Positions 13,973-23,301 are shown, numbered from the stretch's first letter. The stretch: DNA of 40,766 bases from Candidatus Kerfeldbacteria bacterium (GCA_018500015.2 JAHBAR020000005.1:1-40766); one strand, 5' to 3'. The notes: generated from the letters alone by a model not told the origin. Program-made: numbers and translations.

Positions 13973-14740
13973 ATGTTGTACGGAGATGCTGGTTGGGAAA
14001 AATCGTGGAAATCATTTGAAGATAGCGGGAATATTGGTATTACGCATGTCACGAATCCAGCTTTATTCAAAGAAATTGACAAGGCCTTGAGTGAGCAAAC
14101 AAATGCTACTCTTCTTGATATTGGTGCTGGCTCAAATTCTTTAGCACTTTCTTTTTTATACGAAAAAAAAGGTCGAACTCAACTTGTAGATACATGGATT
14201 TCAGTTGAAGGTTCTAAAGAACTCATTCGTGAAAGTAAAAAAAATATTGAAGAACATGATACAGATGAAAAAATATCCCTTATCCCTCATCACGTTGAAG
14301 CCGCGAATCCGCTGCCACTTGAAGATCATTCTATAGACATCGCACTTTCTCGTCACATGTTGATGCATTTGTCTACTATAGACTTACACGCTCATATGAA
14401 AGATTTGCGCCGAGTGTTAAAAAGTAATGGAGTGTACATTGCTGCAATTCTGAATCCAGAGTATGAACAATGGAAACGAGCACAAGCCGGTGAAGTTGTT
14501 TTAATAAATGACCAGCAGTATGAATATTCTTTTTTACCAAAAGAGGCGCCTGGAAACCACACATTTATTCAGCACTTTAAAGATCGCTCGACTCTTGAAA
14601 AGATATTTTCTGAATCATTTACAATCAAAAAAATAACTGAGTGTTTTCCGGTTTCAGATGAGTTCAAAAAAACTCACGCACGCTACTATATGAAAGATAC
14701 GCCAATGACTCTAGTATACGTTTTACAACCATTACCATAA
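13973..14740 (+). CDS. class I SAM-dependent methyltransferase
   Basis: 255 aa. SAM-binding motif I ATLLDIGAGSNSLAL (about 39-53), an acidic loop near VEGSKEL, and motif-IV-like HSIDIALSRHMLMHL, then the reductive-looking C-terminal part DLRRVLKSNGVYIAAIL typical of Methyltransf_11-type folds. The substrate is unknown. Base composition is more A/T-rich and lysine-rich than the flanking genes, which may mean later arrival. It sits 1 nt after the FemAB gene and 4 nt before the LOG-like gene. Confidence 0.85.
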   Translation: MLYGDAGWEKSWKSFEDSGNIGITHVTNPALFKEIDKALSEQTNATLLDIGAGSNSLALSFLYEKKGRTQLVDTWISVEGSKELIRESKKNIEEHDTDEKISLIPHHVEAANPLPLEDHSIDIALSRHMLMHLSTIDLHAHMKDLRRVLKSNGVYIAAILNPEYEQWKRAQAGEVVLINDQQYEYSFLPKEAPGNHTFIQHFKDRSTLEKIFSESFTIKKITECFPVSDEFKKTHARYYMKDTPMTLVYVLQPLP

Positions 14741-14744
14741 CCTT

Positions 14745-15362
14745 ATGCCTACAATCTCGGAACTCAAAAAACAATCTGGTGCAAAATACTTCGTATCATT
14801 TTTTGGAAAAACCTCAGTTCCAGTGACTGCGCCTGATTATCAGCTAATGAAAAAAATTGCTGCGTATGTTGTTGAACATGGCAGCGGAGTAATTCATGGT
14901 GGCTACACAGGCGGCATGATGGAGGCTGTAAGCTTGGGCGCACAAGAGGTCATTGCTCAAAAAGGTTTGTCGCAGCATTATGACATCGGCGTGCTCCATG
15001 CTTTGCACGATCTCACACACGGTCAACGTACGCTCAATAGCGTATTCACCGATGCCATGCCAGACACGTTTGATCGCTTACGTGCAGTGGTTAGTGGTGA
15101 CGTCAACATAGTCTGCTCTATTGGTGGCGATGGCACAGAGCTCGAGGCTTCATATGTGTTTTCAGAAAATACATTTGCAGAAAAACCAACGCCATTGATT
15201 TTTGTACAAACAGAAACAGGTACACAGTGGAGTGAAATCATCGATACAAAAATTCGAGTACTTTCGCACGATCAAAAAAGTAGAGCCGATTTTCCATGGC
15301 TCTACTTCGCGCACTCCTTTGAAAAGTGCATTCACATTCTCAACTCCCTACTTTTTCGGTAG
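14745..15362 (+). CDS. LOG-family / SLOG-like Rossmann nucleotide-binding protein
   Basis: 205 aa. YFVSFFGKTSVP opening, VIHGGYTGGMMEAVSLGAQE (counterpart of the GG..G.M.A motif) and CSIGGDGTELEASYVF, which corresponds to the PGG.GT..E loop with Pro replaced by Ile. Known LOG enzymes release cytokinin-like bases from nucleotides; the PGGxGT change leaves activity in doubt. Its stop overlaps the convergent serS gene by 15 nt. Confidence 0.75.
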   Translation: MPTISELKKQSGAKYFVSFFGKTSVPVTAPDYQLMKKIAAYVVEHGSGVIHGGYTGGMMEAVSLGAQEVIAQKGLSQHYDIGVLHALHDLTHGQRTLNSVFTDAMPDTFDRLRAVVSGDVNIVCSIGGDGTELEASYVFSENTFAEKPTPLIFVQTETGTQWSEIIDTKIRVLSHDQKSRADFPWLYFAHSFEKCIHILNSLLFR

Positions 15363-16625
15363 GATCTTCTCTACCCCACCCATGAACGGTCGCAAGACTT
15401 CTGGGATAGTAATAGTTCCGTCTGCGTTCTGATAGTTTTCTAATATAGCAATCGGTGTACGTGAAAGTGCGACAGCTGTGCCATTGAGTGTATGAACGTA
15501 CTCTTTTTTACCTTCTGCATTCACGTGCTTAATGTTTAAACGACGCGCTTGAAAATCCGTGCAGTTTGAGGTTGATGTGATCTCTCCCCAGTCGTTTTTC
15601 ATCGGCATCCATGCTTCAAGGTCATACTTGCGATATGCTGGTCCACCAAGATCACCTGTGCAAATATCGACAACGTGGTATGGGAATCCTAAACCTTGTG
15701 CAATTTCTTCTTCGATTTGGCGCAACTCTTCGTGCAATGTGTCAGATTGTTCTGGCGCGCAAAAAATAAACATCTCTACTTTCGAGAATTGATGGACGCG
15801 ATATAATCCGCGTGACTCTTTGCCGTATGCGCCTGCTTCTGTGCGGAAACAATGTGAAAGGGCAACAATCTTTTTTGGTTTTTCCAACTCTCCTTGAGCA
15901 AATGTATGATCACGGTAATATCCCGCAACAGTGATTTCAGCCGTTGCAATAAGTGAAAGATCAGTCCCTTCAATAGAATAAATCTGCGTTTCATCGCCGC
16001 GTGGTTGATAGCCTGTGCCCATCAAAATTTCTTGGCGTGCAAGATCAGGAGTGAGCATTGGGGTGTACCCATGCTTCACGCAGACAGACATTGCGTACTG
16101 AATAAGAGCAAGTTCGAGCAACGCCGCTTCATTTTTGAGATAATAAAATCCTCTACCAGACACTTTTGCTCCAGTTTCAAAATCAAGAATATCGAGCTCT
16201 TGTCCCAAAGTTACGTGGTCTTTTGGGGTAAAGGTAAACTGCGTAGGCTCTTTAAAGCGAGAAATTTCTTTGTTCTGTGTGTCATCGGTTCCTACTGGAG
16301 AATCAGGGTGCGTTCGATTCGGTACCTGCATGAGCAAATCCAAAAATCTTCCTCGCACAGCCTCTGTCTGCGTCTCAAGATTAGCAATTTGTTCTTTGAG
16401 CTCTTTCCCCTTCTCTACATACTGAAGCTTCTCTTCCTTTGGTGCTTTTTGAATAGCTTCGGCGTTGGCATTTTTTGCAGCGCGAGCAGCATCTAACCCT
16501 TGGGTGAGTGTTCGCACTTCAGTATCAAGTAAAAGAAGTGAGTCAATATCAACATTCACTCGACGATTTACGCAATTCTTTTTGACCTCTTCAATGTTGT
16601 TTCGAATGTATTGAATGTCTAGCAT
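15348..16625 (-). CDS. serS: seryl-tRNA synthetase
   Basis: 425 aa from the ATG at 16625 (MLDIQYIRNNIEEVKKNCVNRRV); the 19 earlier residues in the track read back over the end of lysS. N-terminal coiled-coil arm (about 25-110) that binds tRNA-Ser, then the class II core with FRTEAGAYGKESRGLYRVHQF (motif 2) and GTAVALSRTPIAILEN (motif 3). It charges tRNA-Ser and is third in the greA-lysS-serS operon, 11 nt after lysS. Confidence 0.97.
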   Translation of the reverse strand: MLDIQYIRNNIEEVKKNCVNRRVNVDIDSLLLLDTEVRTLTQGLDAARAAKNANAEAIQKAPKEEKLQYVEKGKELKEQIANLETQTEAVRGRFLDLLMQVPNRTHPDSPVGTDDTQNKEISRFKEPTQFTFTPKDHVTLGQELDILDFETGAKVSGRGFYYLKNEAALLELALIQYAMSVCVKHGYTPMLTPDLARQEILMGTGYQPRGDETQIYSIEGTDLSLIATAEITVAGYYRDHTFAQGELEKPKKIVALSHCFRTEAGAYGKESRGLYRVHQFSKVEMFIFCAPEQSDTLHEELRQIEEEIAQGLGFPYHVVDICTGDLGGPAYRKYDLEAWMPMKNDWGEITSTSNCTDFQARRLNIKHVNAEGKKEYVHTLNGTAVALSRTPIAILENYQNADGTITIPEVLRPFMGGVEKILPKK

Positions 16626-16636
16626 AGTCAATTGAA

Positions 16637-18724
16637 TTACAATCCTAACTCTGCTGCGCGTTCTTGCATAGCCTTGAGACAAATCTCAACGGCTTCATCG
16701 AATGGAATGCCTGTAAGTGCCTCACATTGTGAAAGCATTGTTCTATCAACGCCACGCGCAAATGATTTGTCTTTTATTTTTTTCTTGAGCGAAGAGAGCT
16801 TCACTGAAGCTAGTTTTTTGTCGGGTTGCACGAATGCGCACGCAGAAATCAAGCCAGTGATTTGCTCTAAGGATTTTAGTGCTTTTGACATCATCGTTTT
16901 TGGCTCAAGATTATGCTGATGGTTGTGCTCGCGAACAGCATCCACGATCAATGGATGAACGTTGAGATCTTGTAACATCTGTGCACCGACAATACTATGG
17001 CGATCGATCTCAGGCGCTTTTTCATAATCAACATCGTGCAACACGCCAGCAATCTCCCAGTTTTCAGGCTGTGCTGCGCTGAGACGTGTGCCAAGTGCGC
17101 GCATAATAATACCTGTTGCCCGATTATGTCGACGTAGATTTTCATCGGTGATATTCTCGAGCATGAGCGCTAGAGCTTTTTCGTATGTGATTCCAGCGTC
17201 AAACGTCTCAGTAGATTTATCAGCGTCTGTGCTTGTTGTTTGGGCTTCTGACGAGTTTTGTTGTGTAGATTCATTCTTTGGACGAAGCAACGGAAACGCA
17301 ACGCATTCACGAATTGGCTTGTCCATGAGGAATGAGAACAAGCGCTCAGAGACACCAAAACCACAGGTTGGTGGCATGCCCACCTTGAGCGCAGCAACAA
17401 AATCAGCATCGTGCATCTGCGCTTCATTATCACCTGCTTCGCGCATTTTTGCCTGTTCCTCAAAACGTTCTTCTTGGTCAAACGGATCGTTGAGCTCGCT
17501 GTAGCCATTCCCCTGCTCGCTACCCGCGACAAGCACTTGGAAGCGCTCGACTAATCGTGGATCCTCTGGTTTGCGTTTTGAAAGTGGCGACACTTCAACT
17601 GGGTGGTTGATTAAAAACGCTGGTCCGCCAATTTTTTTGCGGCAGACTTTCCACAGCGTATCAATCATGCGACCGCGCGTGTTTGTTTCTGGATTTAATC
17701 CCAACTCTTTGCATTTTCGTTGAAGTTCTTCATTAGAAGCATCAAGAACATTGATACCAAGTTCGTTTTGGACAGCCTCTACATAATCTATCTCCTTCCA
17801 TGGTTGGTCAAAATTGACCTCAAAACCACGGATAGTGAATTGCAGCCTGCCAAACGCTTGCATAATACAGTGCTTGTACATGCGCTCAACGAGCTTCATG
17901 CCGTCGCGATAGTTTGCGTAGCCCCAATAGAACTCCATTTGTGTGTAATCTTGGAGGTGCTCTGGTGAAATACCTTCATTGCGAAATTGTCTTCCGAGCT
18001 CAAATGTTTTGTCAAAACCTGCAACCATCAGTCGTTTTTGCCACAGTTCGCCCATTGAAATGCGTAAATACAAATCAATATCAAGTGCGTTGTGATGAGT
18101 GATAAAGGGTTGAGCGTCTGCGCCGCCCGGAGTTGATTCTAGGACAGGTGTTTCCACCTCAATAAAACCTTCTTCAACTAAAAAAGATCGCATTGCGTTC
18201 CAAAAACGACTTTTGCGCACGAGCATCTCGCGCATTTCAGGGCGCATAATCATGTCAACATACCGTTTGCGAAATCGCGTCTCTTCGTCTTGAATGCCGT
18301 GCCATTTGTCTGGAAGTCCGGCTACAGATTTTGTGAGCATTATAGCGTCAGAAACCATTACAGACTCCTCACCTTTTTGGGTGATAAAAGCTGTGCCTTT
18401 AACTTGAACAATATCTCCAACATCAAAAAAGTCTTCGACAAATGTATATAATTTTTCGCCAGCTGTATCATGTGAAAAAACGAGCTGAATCGTGCCCGTA
18501 TGATCTTCAAGCTGCATAAACATCAGCTTGCCGTGGCCGCGTTTGAGACGTAAGCGACCAGCAACGGTGTGCTTCGCGCCACTCTGTTGAAGAGTCGAAA
18601 ATTCGGCACGGAACTGAGCAATGGTGATGCTGCGATGGCCATGTGGTAAAAATGGGTCTATGCCAATCTCGCGCAAACGAGTGACCTTCTGTTTGCGTAA
18701 GTCGTGTTCGTTGAGTTCTGTCAT
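16637..18724 (-). CDS. lysS: lysyl-tRNA synthetase fused to a C-terminal HD phosphohydrolase-like domain
   Basis: 695 aa, about 200 more than usual class II LysRS. OB-fold anticodon-binding domain about 52-130 (VAGRLRLKRGHGKLMFMQLED), catalytic core about 145-483 with FRNEGISPEHLQDYTQMEF (motif 2) and CGFGVSERLFSFL..PIRECVAFPLLRP (motif 3). Then a Ser/Thr/Gln-rich linker (about 484-512) and an HD domain (about 516-690) with H533, H563-D564 (VLHDVDYEK), H576 and EHNHQH, ending like COG2316-type HD proteins (ITGLISACAFVQPDKKL...KDKSFARGVDR). The D in the usual ADE-TG of that family appears as E. The frame is continuous with no sign of an error. The HD substrate is unknown. It starts 1 nt after greA. 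Confidence 0.92.
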   Translation of the reverse strand: MTELNEHDLRKQKVTRLREIGIDPFLPHGHRSITIAQFRAEFSTLQQSGAKHTVAGRLRLKRGHGKLMFMQLEDHTGTIQLVFSHDTAGEKLYTFVEDFFDVGDIVQVKGTAFITQKGEESVMVSDAIMLTKSVAGLPDKWHGIQDEETRFRKRYVDMIMRPEMREMLVRKSRFWNAMRSFLVEEGFIEVETPVLESTPGGADAQPFITHHNALDIDLYLRISMGELWQKRLMVAGFDKTFELGRQFRNEGISPEHLQDYTQMEFYWGYANYRDGMKLVERMYKHCIMQAFGRLQFTIRGFEVNFDQPWKEIDYVEAVQNELGINVLDASNEELQRKCKELGLNPETNTRGRMIDTLWKVCRKKIGGPAFLINHPVEVSPLSKRKPEDPRLVERFQVLVAGSEQGNGYSELNDPFDQEERFEEQAKMREAGDNEAQMHDADFVAALKVGMPPTCGFGVSERLFSFLMDKPIRECVAFPLLRPKNESTQQNSSEAQTTSTDADKSTETFDAGITYEKALALMLENITDENLRRHNRATGIIMRALGTRLSAAQPENWEIAGVLHDVDYEKAPEIDRHSIVGAQMLQDLNVHPLIVDAVREHNHQHNLEPKTMMSKALKSLEQITGLISACAFVQPDKKLASVKLSSLKKKIKDKSFARGVDRTMLSQCEALTGIPFDEAVEICLKAMQERAAELGL

Positions 18725-18725
18725 A

Positions 18726-19196
18726 TTACACTATCGAAATGATTTCAAATGGAACTTCACCTGTGGGTGTTTTTACGTTGACCTTGTCGCCAACTTCTTT
18801 GTTGAGGAATCCTTCACCAAACGGTGATTCGTTGGAGATTTTGAAAGAGGCAGGATCTGCTTCTGACGAGCCAACGATCGTATACGATGTTTTTGCTTTC
18901 GTTGATGTATTTTTCACTTCAACTGTGGAACCAATTTGAACCACTTTTGTGTTTTTTTTGTGAGCGATCACTTCAACATTTTTAAGCATTTGCTCAAGTT
19001 CAAGAATACGACTTTCAACAAATCCCTGCTCTTCTTTTGCCTCGATATATTCTGCATTTTCAGAGAGATCACCAAGCTCTTTGGCATCAGCAATGCGCTC
19101 GGCAATTTCCTTGCGTTTTGTGGTTTTCAACTCATCCAATTCATCTTGCATTTTCTTCAGCCCATCTCCTGTAACAAAGTTTTTTTTCGTATTCAT
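18726..19196 (-). CDS. greA: transcription elongation factor GreA
   Basis: 156 aa, standard length. The N-terminal coiled-coil (VTGDGLKKMQDELDELKT...AKELGDLSENAEYIEAKEEQGFVESRI) carries the acidic tip residues of D-LSENAEY that stimulate RNA polymerase cleavage of backtracked RNA. The C-terminal FKBP-like domain follows (YTIVGSSEADPASFKISNESPFG). First gene of greA-lysS-serS with its own promoter. Confidence 0.97.
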   Translation of the reverse strand: MNTKKNFVTGDGLKKMQDELDELKTTKRKEIAERIADAKELGDLSENAEYIEAKEEQGFVESRILELEQMLKNVEVIAHKKNTKVVQIGSTVEVKNTSTKAKTSYTIVGSSEADPASFKISNESPFGEGFLNKEVGDKVNVKTPTGEVPFEIISIV

Positions 19197-19229
19197 AAAA
19201 AAGTCGAAATTTTCACTATATGGTTATAG

Positions 19230-19258
19230 AGTGTATGGGAAGGAGATAAAGGTGTCAA
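19230..19258 (-). promoter_or_regulatory. promoter of greA-lysS-serS
   Basis: On the minus strand: TTGACA (19253-19258), 17-bp spacer, TACACT (19230-19235). Start expected near 19224, leaving about 28 nt of leader. It lies just after the gatB stop codon; no clear terminator separates the two. Confidence 0.85.
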
Positions 19259-19271
19259 GACACGAAGCTTG

Positions 19272-20771
19272 TTAATCGAGCTTCTTTTTTAAGATTTCTG
19301 TTACCACTTGCGGGTTCGCCTTACCTTTTGAAGCTTTCATCACCTTCCCAACCAAGAACATCAATGCTGCTTGCTTCCCTGCTTTATAATCGGCAACACT
19401 CTGTGCGTTTTCATTCAGCACTCCCGAGATATATCTTTCAAGTTCGTCACTATCCGAACTCTGTTCAAGATTATGTTCACGCATGATGTCAGAAGGGTCG
19501 CCACCTGTCTCAAACATAATTTGTAAAATCTGTTGTGCTGCAGATGAATTTACTTTTTTCTCGTAGACCAATGCGAGAAGTTCTGCAAAATTTTCAGCAG
19601 TGATTTTTATATCCACAAAAGCGGTGTTTGTTTTGTTGCACAATTTGAAGAGTTCAGACGAAATCCAGTTGCAAGTGAGTCGAGAAAGTGTGCTGCTATA
19701 TGTTGCCAACATCTCTTCCCGTGATCCTTCTGTTGAATCGAGCTGGCTCAACCAGCTGCGCAACTCTGAGATTGTATCTTCAAAAAATTCTGCTACAGCT
19801 GTATCAGCACACAACACTTTTGCATCTGAAAAACTCAATCCAAACTCACTCACAAAACGCATACGTTTTGGTGTCGGCAGCTCTGGAATTGAGCGCCGCA
19901 CATTGGCAATATACTCATCTGAAAGCGTGAGTGGTGGCACATCTGGTTCCGGAAAATAACGATAATCAGCAGCATCTTCTTTTGTACGCTGCAAGACTGT
20001 TACACCCTTTGCATCATCCCAACCACGTGTCGTTGTTTTTTCTGGTGCTTGATGCTCGTTCCAAAGTTGCGTTTGACGTTCGATTTCATACGCAATGGCC
20101 CGCTCAATAGAACGAAACGAGTTAATATTTTTAATCTCTGTTTTTGGATACAATGCTGTATCGCCGACTGGGCGCAGCGAGATGTTTACATCACAACGCA
20201 TGTGTCCTTTTTCCATATCGGCTTGCGAGGCACCAATGTAACGGGCAATCTGTTGGAGCTCCATCGCAAACGCTTTTGCTTCTTGTGGAGTGCGCATGTC
20301 GGGCTTTGTGACAAGTTCAGCAAGAGGCTGGCCAGAACGATTAAAATCAACAAGTGTGCGACCTTGCGCGTCGTGTTTGAGTTTGCCAGAATCCTCTTCT
20401 ATATGTAGACGTTCAATGGCAATGCGTTTTACGTTCACATCGTCAGTAAGAATATCAATATAACCGTCGTGGCCGAGCGGGTAGTCAAATTGCGAAATCT
20501 GGTAGCCACGAGGCAGATCAGGGTAAAAATAATTTTTGCGATCAAATTTCATCCAGTTACGTACATGTAAATTGAGCGCGAGTGAGAGTTTCGTGGCAAG
20601 ACGCACGCCTTCAGCATTCAGTACTGGCAACACGCCGGGCTGTCCGGTGCAAATTGGACAAATCACCGAATTTGGCTCTGCTTCTTCAGTGTTTGCGCAA
20701 CGGCAGAACATTTTTGTTTCCGTGTTGAGCCGCAAGTGGATTTCAAGACCGATAATCGCTTCGTATGTCAT
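19272..20771 (-). CDS. gatB: aspartyl/glutamyl-tRNA amidotransferase subunit B
   Basis: 499 aa, slightly longer than usual. It begins MTYEAIIGLEIHLRLNTETKMFC, with the zinc-site cysteines in CRCANTEEAEPNSVICPICTGQPG, then FDRKNYFYPDLPRGYQISQ and LHIEEDSGKLKH, and a C-terminal YqeY-like tail (KQAALMFLVGKVMKASKGKANPQVVTEIL) that binds tRNA. GatB works with GatA and GatC to convert mischarged Glu-tRNA-Gln/Asp-tRNA-Asn; those genes are not in the window. It has its own leaderless promoter. Confidence 0.97.
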   Translation of the reverse strand: MTYEAIIGLEIHLRLNTETKMFCRCANTEEAEPNSVICPICTGQPGVLPVLNAEGVRLATKLSLALNLHVRNWMKFDRKNYFYPDLPRGYQISQFDYPLGHDGYIDILTDDVNVKRIAIERLHIEEDSGKLKHDAQGRTLVDFNRSGQPLAELVTKPDMRTPQEAKAFAMELQQIARYIGASQADMEKGHMRCDVNISLRPVGDTALYPKTEIKNINSFRSIERAIAYEIERQTQLWNEHQAPEKTTTRGWDDAKGVTVLQRTKEDAADYRYFPEPDVPPLTLSDEYIANVRRSIPELPTPKRMRFVSEFGLSFSDAKVLCADTAVAEFFEDTISELRSWLSQLDSTEGSREEMLATYSSTLSRLTCNWISSELFKLCNKTNTAFVDIKITAENFAELLALVYEKKVNSSAAQQILQIMFETGGDPSDIMREHNLEQSSDSDELERYISGVLNENAQSVADYKAGKQAALMFLVGKVMKASKGKANPQVVTEILKKKLD

Positions 20772-20778
20772 GGCGATT

Positions 20779-20807
20779 AGTATACTTTATAGTAGAATTT
20801 GAATCAA
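20779..20807 (-). promoter_or_regulatory. gatB promoter (leaderless)
   Basis: On the minus strand: TTGATT (20802-20807), 17 bp, TATACT (20779-20784), then 7 nt to the gatB ATG. Confidence 0.8.
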
Positions 20808-20840
20808 AGAAATTCGCCTAATGCGGACTGTGAAAATTTA

Positions 20841-22076
20841 TCAGCTCTGCTCGCTAAGCGCTCGTCCTACGGCGCGACCCATAGCCCACGACGCTGTTAA
20901 GTTGAAACCACCGGTGTAGCCGTCAACATCAAGAATCTCGCCAGCAAAATACAGACGTGGCGAAATTTTTGATTCCCCTGTTTTTGGATCCACTTCACTG
21001 AGCCTTACTCCGCCGGCTGTTACAAACTCTTCCCCGGCAGACCTGCCGATAGCATGGACTGTCATGTGCTTAAGGAAATGTGCCGCATGCATGAGCTGCT
21101 GCTTGCTCACTTGTGCACACATGGTCTGTAGTGGCAGTTGGTTTGCGCCACCGATTGCATCAACGCACGATTGCGGTAAAAAAAGATGTAGTGCGTTTTT
21201 AAATTGTTGTTTTGGGTGCGCTTCGCCGTAGGTTTTGAGTCGCTGAATGATTTGCTCTTGCGAAAGTTCAGGAGCAGCATCTATAGAAAGGGCAAGCGGC
21301 TGTTCTTTCGTGTAATGCGTAAACGCGACTTGTGATGAGAGCGCAAATACCGCAGGGCCACTAATGCCACGATGCGTGAAAACGATTGGACCAGTTGCAA
21401 AAATTTTTTTGTTATCAGCAACAGATATAGTGATGCGCTGCAATGAAACGCCGGATATATCTCTCACCCACTCCTCAGAAAGTAAAAAGGCGTTCAAGCT
21501 TGGCGCAAGAGGCGTAATAGTGTGCCCAAGCTTTTCAGCAAGCGAGTATCCGTCGCCTGTGGAGCCAGTATGGCGATACGCTTGGCCACCAAGTGCTAGC
21601 ACTACCGCGTCGCATTGATATGAAGCAAGTTTTGTTTTTACCACGTACCCTTTTTCAGATTTTTCAATACCCACAACACCCTCTTTAAAATGAACGTCGA
21701 CTTGATGCTCTCTAAACAAGCGTACAAAAACGTCTACAATATCTTGTCCTATATCAGAAACTGGAAACACGCGCATGTCCACCTCTCTTTTTAGAGGAAC
21801 GCCGTGCTCTTCAAAATAGGCTCTAATTTGGCTCGGACCAAAGGCGTAGAGGGCGTTTTGAAGGAATTTTGCACCTCGAGGGTACTTAGTTAGGAGTGTT
21901 CGAACGTCTTCAATTCCAGAAGTAACGTTGCACCTACCACCCCCAGAAATAGCTACTTTTACGCCAATTTTAGCATTTTTATCAAAAAGTACAAGATTAT
22001 GCTTTGTTCCAGACTCCGCTATAGTTGCAGCAGCCATCATTCCAGCTGCGCCACCGCCTATTATTGCTATGTTCAT
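20841..22076 (-). CDS. HI0933/BaiN-family FAD-dependent oxidoreductase
   Basis: 411 aa, typical length. FAD-binding N terminus MNIAIIGGGAAGMMAAATIAE, the family signature KVAISGGGRCNVTSG, VVLALGGQAYRHTGSTGDGYSLAEKLGHTI, and the C-terminal EFVTAGGVRLSEVDPKT...LYFAGEILDVDGYTGGFNLTASWAMGRAVG. The physiological role of this widespread flavoprotein family is poorly defined. Its promoter is unclear (TTGACT at 22106-22111 on the minus strand but no good -10); it is divergent from the ATP synthase operon. Confidence 0.92.
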   Translation of the reverse strand: MNIAIIGGGAAGMMAAATIAESGTKHNLVLFDKNAKIGVKVAISGGGRCNVTSGIEDVRTLLTKYPRGAKFLQNALYAFGPSQIRAYFEEHGVPLKREVDMRVFPVSDIGQDIVDVFVRLFREHQVDVHFKEGVVGIEKSEKGYVVKTKLASYQCDAVVLALGGQAYRHTGSTGDGYSLAEKLGHTITPLAPSLNAFLLSEEWVRDISGVSLQRITISVADNKKIFATGPIVFTHRGISGPAVFALSSQVAFTHYTKEQPLALSIDAAPELSQEQIIQRLKTYGEAHPKQQFKNALHLFLPQSCVDAIGGANQLPLQTMCAQVSKQQLMHAAHFLKHMTVHAIGRSAGEEFVTAGGVRLSEVDPKTGESKISPRLYFAGEILDVDGYTGGFNLTASWAMGRAVGRALSEQS

Positions 22077-22125
22077 AGTTAAATTAGGCTATTTTTTTGT
22101 GGAAAAGTCAAATGTTTGAAGAGGG

Positions 22126-22154
22126 TTGACGGGCTCATAAAAACCCTTTAAACT
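22126..22154 (+). promoter_or_regulatory. promoter of the ATP synthase operon
   Basis: TTGACG (22126-22131), 17 bp, TAAACT (22149-22154). The first ATG is at 22164, 9 nt later, so the leader is at most a few bases. Confidence 0.75.
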
Positions 22155-22163
22155 ATATGCGCC

Positions 22164-22394
22164 ATGAATGAACAATCGTTTATTTCCGGAGCAAAAGGAC
22201 TCGCAGTAGCGGGCATGGTGTCAAGCTACATCTTAGGACCTCTGATCTTTTTTGGAGGATTAGGATGGTATCTGACAAGTCGTTTTGGTAATCAAGCCTT
22301 TGTTATCGGTGGAGTCGGCATCGCCTTCATCGTCAGCAACATCTTGATTATCAAAAATACGACAAAGATTACCAATTACGTGAAAAAACGTTAA
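22164..22394 (+). CDS. small membrane protein of the ATP synthase operon (AtpI/AtpZ-like)
   Basis: 76 aa with two membrane helices (MVSSYILGPLIFFGGLGWYL and AFVIGGVGIAFIVSNILII) and a basic tail (YVKKR). Size, topology and first position in the atp operon match the AtpI/AtpZ group, which helps c-ring assembly or ion supply. Sequence alone does not decide between AtpI and AtpZ. AAAAGGAT before the next gene is one of the few Shine-Dalgarno-like sites in the window. Confidence 0.75.
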   Translation: MNEQSFISGAKGLAVAGMVSSYILGPLIFFGGLGWYLTSRFGNQAFVIGGVGIAFIVSNILIIKNTTKITNYVKKR

Positions 22395-22411
22395 TCGTCC
22401 CCAAAAAGGAT

Positions 22412-23266
22412 ATGTCCGAAATTGATCACGCTGTCGACACAACCGTTGTCGAAACTGAAGCTGAGGTTCACGCAACTGAAGAAGCATACCAAGAGGTGCA
22501 CACTGAAACTCATGAAGAGGAGTCTCTTATTCATGTTTCGTTAAAACCAGAAACACTCTTCAACTTAGGGCCTATCCCTGTGACCAACTCACTGTGGGTC
22601 GCCTACACTATCAGCATCGCTCTTATTGTCATCTTTGCTATTGCCGCTCGCAACCTCAAGGCAGTGCCGGGCAAATTCCAACTCTTCATCGAAACTATCA
22701 TTACCGGCCTCTACAACCTTATTCACAGCCTCACAAACAACGAAAAAGTCACAAAGAGCGTGTATCCTGTATTCCTTACAACCATGCTCTTTTTGTTGTG
22801 CTCCAATCTTTTTGGCCAAATCCCTGGCCTTATGGCACTTGAATGGCACACAGGTGGACATGAAGTACATTTTTTCCGCCCTGTAACAGCTGATTATGCT
22901 GCCGTCATTGCTATCACGCTGTTCCTCTTTGTATATTGGCAGGTTACTGTTGTACGCTTTATCGGTTTCAAGGGTTTTTCCGGAAAATTTTTCAATTTTT
23001 CAGGCGTGATTCCCTTTGGAGTTGGTCTTCTCGAGATCATCGGCGAATTTGCCAAGATCATCTCACTGTCTTTCCGGTTGTTCGGTAATATCTTTTCTGA
23101 AGAAGTGCTGATCATGGTTATGCTTGCTATTGCTCCTGTTCTTGGGCCTATACCGTTTAGCCTTCTTGGCTTGCTGACCTCAGTGATTCAGGCCCTCCTC
23201 TTCCCTATGCTGATTCTCCTTTTCATGAATATGAGTATCGCAGAACATGCGAAGGGGCATCATTAA
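22412..23266 (+). CDS. atpB: ATP synthase Fo subunit a
   Basis: 284 aa. An acidic N-terminal extension (about 1-38, EVHATEEAYQEVHTETHEEE) precedes five or six membrane helices. The conserved helix SLSFRLFGNIFSEEVLIMVM has the essential Arg222 that faces the c-ring, and SNLFGQIPGL is the other family landmark. With subunit c it forms the ion path. The long acidic N terminus is not usual for short bacterial a subunits. Confidence 0.95.
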   Translation: MSEIDHAVDTTVVETEAEVHATEEAYQEVHTETHEEESLIHVSLKPETLFNLGPIPVTNSLWVAYTISIALIVIFAIAARNLKAVPGKFQLFIETIITGLYNLIHSLTNNEKVTKSVYPVFLTTMLFLLCSNLFGQIPGLMALEWHTGGHEVHFFRPVTADYAAVIAITLFLFVYWQVTVVRFIGFKGFSGKFFNFSGVIPFGVGLLEIIGEFAKIISLSFRLFGNIFSEEVLIMVMLAIAPVLGPIPFSLLGLLTSVIQALLFPMLILLFMNMSIAEHAKGHH

Positions 23267-23301
23267 ACTATCTAATTAACAAGAATAATTAACATTCTAT
23301 T

